64,000 nt of DNA. Source: Caulobacterales bacterium. GTDB lineage: Bacteria > Pseudomonadota > Alphaproteobacteria > Caulobacterales > Caulobacteraceae. Below, piece after piece: positions 58,693 through 64,000 of the stretch. The translations under genes were made by a program, and so were the position numbers. Below the pieces are notes generated by a model. That model was not told where the DNA came from. It saw only the letters and a program-made list of their open reading frames with translations, and made no database searches. Each line of letters opens with the position of its first letter. Within the stretch, counting starts at the first letter, position 1. The stretch covers positions 1 through 64,000 of the forward strand of contig JAEKKJ010000017.1 in NCBI GenBank assembly GCA_019510435.1, given 5' to 3'.

Positions 58693-61395
58693 ATGACCAA
58701 GACACTATTCGTATCTGTATCCGTGCTCGCCTTGTGGTGCGGGGCGCCCACATTGGCCCGGGCCGCCGACCCGCCGGGTGGGGTCCTCGAGGAGCTCATC
58801 GTCACCGCCCAGAAGCGCGAGGAGTCGGTCCAGGACGTGCCGATCGCGGTTTCGGCCTTCAGCCAGCAGGCGCTGCAGGCCCGGGGCATCGACGGCGGGG
58901 CCAACCTCGTGCTGGCGATCCCGAACCTCACCTTCAATCGCGGCTCCTTGTCCAACAACTTCCAGATCCGCGGGATCGGCTCCCAGCTGTTCTCGGTGTC
59001 CGGCGACGACGGGGTGGGCATCCACCAGAACAATGTGCCCTTGACCACCAACCGGCTGGCCGATGCGGAATTCTACGACGTCGAGCGGGTGGAGGTGCTG
59101 CGGGGACCGCAGGGCACCCTGTTCGGCCGCAACGCCACCGGCGGGGTGGTGAACATCATCACCAGCAAGCCCGTCGACCATTTCGCCGCCTCGATCAGCG
59201 CCGAGCTGGGCAACTACAATTCCCGGAAGTTCCAAGGCTTCTTCAACGTCCCCTTCGGCGACAAGGTCGCGCTGCGGGGCGCGGGCTTCAGCCTGAAGCG
59301 CGACGGCTACACGACCAACACCCTCGACGGCCGCGACATCGATAGCCGCAAGATCTGGGCGGGCCGGCTGACGCTGTCGTTCAAGCCGAGCGACAACTTC
59401 CGGGCCTTCCTGATGTGGGACGGATTCGACGAGAACGACAGCCGCGGCGCGCGCAAGCAGCTCTGCGAGAAGGATCCGGGGCCAACCTCCATCCTGGGCG
59501 TGCCCACCGGTGTCGCCCGCGACGCCCTCACTCAGGGATGCCTGCCGGTTTCGGTCTACGATCCGAACGTCTATGGCACGACCAATTCGCTCAACACCTT
59601 CGCGGGCATCCTGGGGCGCAAGCTGGGCCTGCAACCCCTCGACTCCTTCCTGGGCAAGACGGTCTCGCATGACCTGCGCGAGGTGGAGGTCCGCGGCCGG
59701 CCCATCTATCGGCCACGCACCGATCTCTACGAGCTGAACATGGAGTGGGACGCCACGCCCGGCCTCACCTTCACGTCCTTGACCAGCTACAACGAGAACG
59801 AGAACTACAATCGAGGCGACACGAACGGGGCCTATCCGTCGGTTCCGTTTCCCAAGAGTTTCCTGGCGCCCAACGGAACCCTGAACGATCCGCAGATGGG
59901 TCTGAGCGACCGCCTGACGTCGGAGGCGGGCCTGTTCGGGCACAGCGATCAGTGGAGCCAGGAATTCCGGCTGCAGTCCAAATTCTCCGGCCCGATCAAC
60001 TTCAATATCGGCGGGATCGTACTCGACTATAACCGTACGAATTTCACCTATATTGCCGTCAATGCCGCCACCGCCGAAGTCAAGTTTCTGGTGCCGAGCG
60101 CCTACGTCGACCCGCTGCAGGACCCCGATTTCACCGGACACAACTACTTCGTCAGTCGGACGCTGTACGAGCTGAAGTCCAAGGCGGTTTTCGGTGAAGT
60201 CTATTGGCAGGCTACGAAGACCATCCGCGCCACCGTGGGGCTGCGCTATACGGACGACCAGAAATGGACCAAGGGCAGCGGTTCGACCCTGTTCACCCCC
60301 GGCCGCGGCCCGACCTTCACAGCGCCGCAGACCGTCGAGTTCAAGGAAGCCACCGGCCGGCTAAATGTCGATTGGACGCCGGAACTGCCGTTCACCGACC
60401 GCACCCTGGTCTATGCGTCCTACTCCAAGGGCTACAAGGGGGGCGGGTTCAATCCGGCCGGCGTCGCGGCGCTAGGCCTGAAGCTCACATACGAGCCGGA
60501 GTTCGTGAACGCCATCGAGATCGGCACGAAGAACACCCTTCTCGACGGGCGGCTGCTGCTGAATCTTGCAGCCTTCTCCTATGACTACAAAGGCTACCAG
60601 ATCGCCCGCAACGTCAGCATGTCGATCTTCAACGACAACGTCGACGCCAAGATCAAAGGGTTCGAACTCGAGTCGACCTGGGCTCCCGTCGCCGGTCTGC
60701 AATTGAACGCCGTCCTCGGCTATGTCGACACCCGGATCGAGAAGGGCGGTGACATCGACCCCGCCTATCGCACCCAGGGCGATCCGACCTATGTCTACGG
60801 CAGCGGCGGCTGCATCGTGAACGCCACCGGCCTGGCGGCCGTTCTAAGCGCGCCGGGCGGGCCGCAGGCCATGCTCAACAACACGTGCGCCGGGCCGGCC
60901 GCCGTCACCAAGGCCTTGGTCACCGCGGGCAACACCCCGGCCGCAGCCGCGGCCCTGGCGGCCGCCACCTACAGCTACGGTCCAAACGTGTCCGTCTTGA
61001 GCAGCGGCGTCGGCGACGGGGTTCGACAGAGCTTTGTCGGTAACCAGCTGCCCAACACCCCGCATTGGACGGTCTCGCTGGGAAGCCAGTATCGCTGGGA
61101 ACTGCCGGGCGAATGGAGCGCCACCTTGCGCGGGGACTACTACCGGCAGGCGGGGACCTTCGCTCGAAACAACAACGAGTTCTTCGACAAGCTTCGGGCC
61201 TGGGACAATTTCAACGCCAGCCTGACCTTCGTGAATACGAAGGACGATCTCACCGTGCAGTTGTCCGCCAAGAACATCCTCAACAAGGACACGATCGTCG
61301 GCCTTGAGATCGCGGCGGATACCGGGGGCGACGTGCGGACCCCAATCCTCCTCGATCCGCGCCTGTACTCGGTGTCGGTCACGAAGAGGTTCTAG
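58693..61395 (+). CDS. TonB-dependent outer-membrane receptor
   Basis: 900 aa from MTKTLFVSVSVLALWCGAPT, a clean signal peptide ending ARAAD, with a GGGAGAGGGA ribosome site; the frame is open 76 codons further up but is not signal-like. TonB box/plug LEELIVTAQKREESVQDVP, GIGSQLFSVSGDDGVGIHQN, VEVLRGPQGTLFGRNATGGV, and a barrel ending LYSVSVTKRF. An Ala-rich insertion in the barrel (about nt 60890-60970) is unusual. A rho-independent terminator follows at 61431. It belongs to the large family used by sphingomonads and caulobacters for complex organic substrates. Confidence 0.92.
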   Translation: MTKTLFVSVSVLALWCGAPTLARAADPPGGVLEELIVTAQKREESVQDVPIAVSAFSQQALQARGIDGGANLVLAIPNLTFNRGSLSNNFQIRGIGSQLFSVSGDDGVGIHQNNVPLTTNRLADAEFYDVERVEVLRGPQGTLFGRNATGGVVNIITSKPVDHFAASISAELGNYNSRKFQGFFNVPFGDKVALRGAGFSLKRDGYTTNTLDGRDIDSRKIWAGRLTLSFKPSDNFRAFLMWDGFDENDSRGARKQLCEKDPGPTSILGVPTGVARDALTQGCLPVSVYDPNVYGTTNSLNTFAGILGRKLGLQPLDSFLGKTVSHDLREVEVRGRPIYRPRTDLYELNMEWDATPGLTFTSLTSYNENENYNRGDTNGAYPSVPFPKSFLAPNGTLNDPQMGLSDRLTSEAGLFGHSDQWSQEFRLQSKFSGPINFNIGGIVLDYNRTNFTYIAVNAATAEVKFLVPSAYVDPLQDPDFTGHNYFVSRTLYELKSKAVFGEVYWQATKTIRATVGLRYTDDQKWTKGSGSTLFTPGRGPTFTAPQTVEFKEATGRLNVDWTPELPFTDRTLVYASYSKGYKGGGFNPAGVAALGLKLTYEPEFVNAIEIGTKNTLLDGRLLLNLAAFSYDYKGYQIARNVSMSIFNDNVDAKIKGFELESTWAPVAGLQLNAVLGYVDTRIEKGGDIDPAYRTQGDPTYVYGSGGCIVNATGLAAVLSAPGGPQAMLNNTCAGPAAVTKALVTAGNTPAAAAALAAATYSYGPNVSVLSSGVGDGVRQSFVGNQLPNTPHWTVSLGSQYRWELPGEWSATLRGDYYRQAGTFARNNNEFFDKLRAWDNFNASLTFVNTKDDLTVQLSAKNILNKDTIVGLEIAADTGGDVRTPILLDPRLYSVSVTKRF

Positions 61396-61430
61396 ACCGA
61401 AGAGGACTTCCTTCCCCCCCTCTTCCACTG

Positions 61431-61460
61431 AGGGCGATCCCCTGGGGTCGCCCTCTTTTT
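61431..61460 (+). terminator. rho-independent terminator after the TonB receptor
   Basis: AGGGCGATCCCC (61431-61442) pairs with GGGGTCGCCCT (61444-61454), with one bulged T, and is followed by CTTTTT. It stands 35 nt after the receptor stop and is the only clear intrinsic terminator in the window. Confidence 0.85.
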
Positions 61461-61657
61461 AGATCGTCAGCCCTGGCTCCTGGCGGAGATGGAGCCGCCC
61501 GCCAGCCTGCGAGGGTGACGCTTGTGGCCTCTGGTTGAAGCGGCGGCTCATTGGCGTCCCAGGCAAGGGCTCAGCTCGCGCCGTGAACGCGCTCGGGTCG
61601 CGGCGGTCAGACACTCAGCCAGAGGCCAGATCATCTCGCCTCGAACATGGACAGCAG

Positions 61658-62173
61658 ATGAGCAACTCCGACGACATGGACGAATTGAAAGCCCGCATCC
61701 GGGCGCTCGAAGTCCGGATGGCCAGGCAGGACGACCTCGAAGCCATTCGGACCCTCCGATGTACCTATCATGACTATGTCAATCAGGACCGCGCGGCCGA
61801 GCTCGCCGATCTCTTTTCGGAAAATGCCACCGTCATCTACGGTGGCCGGCCGGCGGTCACCGGCCGCGACGCGATAGGCGCGTTCTTCCTCGACCTGCCC
61901 GTCAAATGGGCCCGCCAATTCATCCACGCGCATGTGGTCGAGATCGATGGCGACTGCGGCAGAGGCTACAGCCACCTCGACGGCCGTCCTGTCGTAGACG
62001 GAAAGAGCCTCATGGTCGGTGGACGATTTGATGATGAATACGTCAGAGAGAGAGGTCGCTGGCTGTTTTCGCGGGTGGTTTTGACAATTTGGTACGCGAT
62101 CCCTGTCGAGCCAGGCTGGGAATCCGCGGCGATTGCCGGGCCCGCACGGACGCCAATTACGAGCGGTGGCTAA
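61658..62173 (+). CDS. SnoaL-like/NTF2-fold protein (bile-acid-dehydratase-like branch)
   Basis: 171 aa from MSNSDDMDELKARIRALEV. A coiled N-terminal helix leads to the SnoaL_4 pattern: DDLEAIRTLRCTYHDYVNQD, AELADLFSENATVIYGG, GRDAIGAFFLDLPVKWARQF, HAHVVEIDGDCGRGYSHLDG and a terminal WLFSRVVLTIWYAIPVEPGW. Members dehydrate or isomerise steroid-, aromatic- or polyketide-like compounds. It sits between the receptor and the integrase and may be the last catabolic gene of the island. Confidence 0.78.
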   Translation: MSNSDDMDELKARIRALEVRMARQDDLEAIRTLRCTYHDYVNQDRAAELADLFSENATVIYGGRPAVTGRDAIGAFFLDLPVKWARQFIHAHVVEIDGDCGRGYSHLDGRPVVDGKSLMVGGRFDDEYVRERGRWLFSRVVLTIWYAIPVEPGWESAAIAGPARTPITSGG

Positions 62174-62325
62174 TGTGCTTGAGACGACTCGATCGTCGAG
62201 CCGTGCCGCGCCGTTACATGGGCCTGCCCAGAGCTCCCATATGCGCTCAGGGCGTGTCCATCATGGCGCGCGAGTGCGCGCCGGCGTGGGTTCGCCGAAG
62301 TGCGATATCACGCTATGATGCGCCT

Positions 62326-62703
62326 ATGAGCGAACGAAATTCCGATGCCCTGGGCTGGGTGCTGGAGCAGCGCGCCGAGCGCCAGGAGATCAGCAGCCAC
62401 GAGTCCTTCGCCATCGGCGCACGGCCGGAGAGCCCGATGCCCGCCGCGGGCGGGATTCTGATCAAGACGTCCGACAATGTGGCCGGCGAGCGGGAACTCG
62501 AGCTCGACGTGCGTCCGGTCGTATTGGGTCACGTCGAGGTGGTCGTGCGGCTGACGACGCAAGCCCCGGACGCCAGCAAGCCGCATGGGAAGCGCGCCTA
62601 TCTCCAGGCTTCGCCCGCCGCCATGCGCGAGCTGGCGTGGCAACTGCTTGAGACGGCGGACGCCGCCGAAAGGCTAAAGCTCAAACCCAAGCCCGTTCGC
62701 TAA
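62326..62703 (+). CDS. uncharacterised 125-aa protein at the integrase end
   Basis: From MSERNSDALGWVLEQRAERQ. Acidic N-terminal half, then LELDVRPVVLGHVEVVVRLTTQ and a helical C-terminus MRELAWQLLETADAAERL. No recognised family or signal peptide. It ends tail-to-tail with, and overlaps by a few nt, the integrase gene, a position where island-borne accessory or excision-control genes often lie, but nothing in the protein resembles a DNA-binding excisionase. Confidence 0.6.
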   Translation: MSERNSDALGWVLEQRAERQEISSHESFAIGARPESPMPAAGGILIKTSDNVAGERELELDVRPVVLGHVEVVVRLTTQAPDASKPHGKRAYLQASPAAMRELAWQLLETADAAERLKLKPKPVR

Positions 62704-63785
62704 TCGTCGTCCTCCTCCTCGGGAGGTGGCCGCCTCCTCGCGACGAAATCGTGCAGCGACTCCGGGCGCAGGTGGGTGTAGCGGCGCAGCATCTTCCAGT
62801 CCTTGTGGCCAGTGACGAGGGCGACCTGCTGGATCTTGAACTCGAACTCGAAGAGCCGGCTCGTCGCCTCGTGGCGCAGGTCGTGGAAGTGCAGGTCTGC
62901 GATCTGCAGTTCATGGCAGGCCCGCGTGAAGGCCGCGCTGATGGACTTGTGATTGTAGGAGAAGATCCGGATGTCCGAGTTCGCGCGGATGGAGCGCTGC
63001 TCTTCGATCAGGGCGACCCCGCTGTAGCCTGAGACATCGAGGAGGGGGATGAGCTGGTCGTTCCCCTTTTTCTGCCGCGGATCCTTGCGGTCGCGGATCA
63101 GCAGCATCTTGCCCCGGGCGTCATAGTCCTCCCAGGTGACACGGCAGATCTCTTCCTGGCGCATGGCGGTGGCGATCGCGAACTTCATGATCCGCGTCAT
63201 CGGGATGATCTGGCGCTCATTGCCGTCGAAGTGGGCGAAGAGGGCCTTGAGCTCTTCCTTGGTAGGGCGTCGATCACGTTCGTTGCTCTTGCCAACGAGC
63301 CCGAGCCGTCGGAGCGCGATGCGAGCCAACTCGACGGGCTCCACGCTGACCGGCAGGCCGTGGACCGCGGCGGCGTGCGAGATCACCAGCTTGATCGCGC
63401 CGATGTCCATCGACAGCGTGACCGGCCCCGCGCCCTGTTCGGCCCGCATCCGCCCGAACTGCAGGATCCGCTCGCGGTCCAGGTCCACGACCGGCTTCTT
63501 GCCAAGCTCGCGCTTCAGCATCGCCAGGGTCGCGGTCTTGGAGCGGCCGGGCGCGCGGCCCACCGCCTTCATATCTGCTATATGCAGGTCGATCAGGTCG
63601 CCGAAGGTCCGCATGCGGGCGATGCGGGACTTGGTCGGGGTCTGGCCGCGGTCGATCTGGCGTTCGGCGTCAATGGCCCACCGCTTGGCGTCCTCGTGGC
63701 TGACGAAGGTCTCGCTCAGGGAGCGGCCCTTGCGTCGGACCTGGACCCTCCAGGCGCCGGATTTTTGTTTACGGATCGAGGCCAT
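62700..63785 (-). CDS. tyrosine recombinase/integrase of a dusA-inserted element
   Basis: 361 aa from MASIRKQKSGAWRVQVRRKG; the frame is open to 63920 but that adds an implausible leader over the inverted repeat. The N-terminal arm-binding AP2-like domain (KSGAWRVQVRRKGRSLSETF) is followed by a core-binding SAM-like domain (about 65-170). The catalytic domain has Arg in ATAMRQEEICRVTWED, Lys in the beta-hairpin after RDRKDPRQKKGND, H-x-x-R in LHFHDLRHEATSRLFE, His in VTGHKDWKML and Tyr in RRYTHLRP. It is encoded about 120 nt before, and divergent from, dusA, as in the known family of dusA-targeting integrases. Confidence 0.92.
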   Translation of the reverse strand: MASIRKQKSGAWRVQVRRKGRSLSETFVSHEDAKRWAIDAERQIDRGQTPTKSRIARMRTFGDLIDLHIADMKAVGRAPGRSKTATLAMLKRELGKKPVVDLDRERILQFGRMRAEQGAGPVTLSMDIGAIKLVISHAAAVHGLPVSVEPVELARIALRRLGLVGKSNERDRRPTKEELKALFAHFDGNERQIIPMTRIMKFAIATAMRQEEICRVTWEDYDARGKMLLIRDRKDPRQKKGNDQLIPLLDVSGYSGVALIEEQRSIRANSDIRIFSYNHKSISAAFTRACHELQIADLHFHDLRHEATSRLFEFEFKIQQVALVTGHKDWKMLRRYTHLRPESLHDFVARRRPPPEEEDDD

Positions 63786-63875
63786 TTTCGCGTGCAAATC
63801 GGGTGCAGAGAGATTTCGAAACGTGGCGAAGAGGGTCGTAAAACGTCGCAGATTGGCGGCCCTGGAGGTTCGCCG

Positions 63876-63920
63876 ATGATGTTGAAAGATAACGGGAAGC
63901 CATTGAAAAATCAACATCAT
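63876..63920. repeat. 10-bp inverted repeat flanking the dusA start region
   Basis: ATGATGTTGA (63876-63885) and TCAACATCAT (63911-63920) are perfect inverted copies separated by 25 bp. The loop holds the GGGAAG and the TTG that would start dusA. Either it is a recombinase/excision-factor site or it can hide the dusA start in an RNA hairpin. Confidence 0.6.
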
Positions 63921-64000
63921 TTACTTAGTATAGCACCTATGATGGACTGGACCGATCGGCATTGCCGGGTCCTGCATCGGATGCTGTCGCGGCGGGCGCT
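63903..64000 (+). CDS. dusA: tRNA-dihydrouridine synthase A, 5' part (runs off the right edge)
   Basis: The frame from TTG 63903 reads MKNQHHLLSIAPMMDWTDRH and continues CRVLHRMLSRRA to the edge. SIAPMMDWTDRHCR is the DusA N-terminal motif, the start of the flavin-binding barrel. The first 10-12 codons are AT-rich and unlike the GC-rich rest, so they are probably island DNA that replaces the original 5' end and restores an initiation site. GGGAAG at 63894-63899 may be the ribosome site; ATG 63939 or 63942 is an alternative start but would truncate the barrel. Confidence 0.82.
   Translation, partial: MKNQHHLLSIAPMMDWTDRHCRVLHRMLSRRA
63925..63960. other. probable attachment site (att) of the island in dusA
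   Basis: Base composition changes abruptly here from the AT-rich AAAATCAACATCATTTACTT stretch (ending 63926) to coding sequence of dusA (GCACCTATGATGGACTGG). Known dusA islands recombine in the first codons of dusA, where APMMDWTDRHCR is encoded. The exact core cannot be fixed without the other end of the island; no second copy of this sequence is in the window. Confidence 0.55.

Noticed and set aside
63786..63920. N-terminal extension of the integrase to 63920
   Set aside because: Would cover the inverted repeat and promoter; the AP2-like domain begins right after M at 63785.
1..64000. CRISPR arrays, rRNA, tRNA and insertion sequences
   Set aside because: Looked for on both strands; no regularly spaced repeats, no cloverleaf-like segment with CCA end, no transposase motifs were seen.

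Overview
The window is high-GC DNA, dense with catabolic genes. Three TonB-dependent receptors with signal peptides and N-terminal EVVVTAQKR-type boxes, two hybrid histidine kinases, spinster/ACS-type MFS carriers, several crotonases and a Pao-type periplasmic molybdoenzyme point to an alphaproteobacterium of the Caulobacterales/Sphingomonadales kind. I see no rRNA or tRNA gene, CRISPR array or IS element. The right edge is a tyrosine recombinase reading away from the 5' end of dusA. That is the signature of a genomic island integrated into dusA. The left end of the island is not in the window.

Layout. (1) 0-11.5 kb: an acyl-CoA/2-oxoacid block. It has an alpha/beta hydrolase, two crotonases, a TetR regulator, a three-part 2-oxoacid dehydrogenase (E1alpha, E1beta, E2, no E3), an SDR, a luciferase-like oxidoreductase, a PhyH oxygenase, a possible SCP2-like protein and an acyl-CoA ligase. 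Two copies of one TetR-like operator (3084 and 7214) tie the block together. (2) 11.6-13.4 kb: a hybrid histidine kinase. (3) 13.5-26.8 kb: the most striking locus. It carries a Dld-type D-lactate dehydrogenase, DoxX, an exported GH30-like glycosidase, a TonB receptor, an IclR regulator, and an operon SDR / SMP-30 lactonase / SDR / enolase-superfamily dehydratase / MFS / FAH hydrolase. This is a complete non-phosphorylating sugar oxidation route of the 2,4-diketo-3-deoxy-acid type. Four promoters share a direct-repeat operator with a 20-bp period, so the locus looks like one IclR regulon. Formation of D-lactate would suit a 6-deoxy-D-hexose such as D-fucose or D-quinovose.

(4) 26.8-29.7 kb: an ECF42-type sigma factor with its DGPF/YCII partner, then a TetR gene and a SnoaL-like gene with a near-ideal palindromic operator. 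(5) 29.9-48.7 kb: a second CoA-ester block. It has a 5'-truncated acyl-CoA ligase, a CaiB family protein, a FadB-like fusion, an HAPMO-like Baeyer-Villiger monooxygenase, an intact ligase, TetR, MFS, LysR, a CMD protein, a TonB receptor, and two paralogous crotonases flanking an SDR and an aldo/keto reductase. (6) 48.8-57.3 kb: redox modules. These are a cytochrome b561 with a SUOX-fold molybdoenzyme, a second hybrid kinase, and a PaoABC-like aldehyde oxidoreductase. (7) 57.4-64 kb: a GST, a third TonB receptor, a SnoaL-like protein, a small unknown protein, the integrase and dusA.

Taken together the genes describe uptake of complex, probably plant-derived glycosides or aromatic/terpenoid compounds through TonB receptors. 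Deglycosylation would be followed by oxidation of the sugar to pyruvate and lactate, and by CoA activation and beta-oxidation-like breakdown of the remainder. The substrate assignments are inference.
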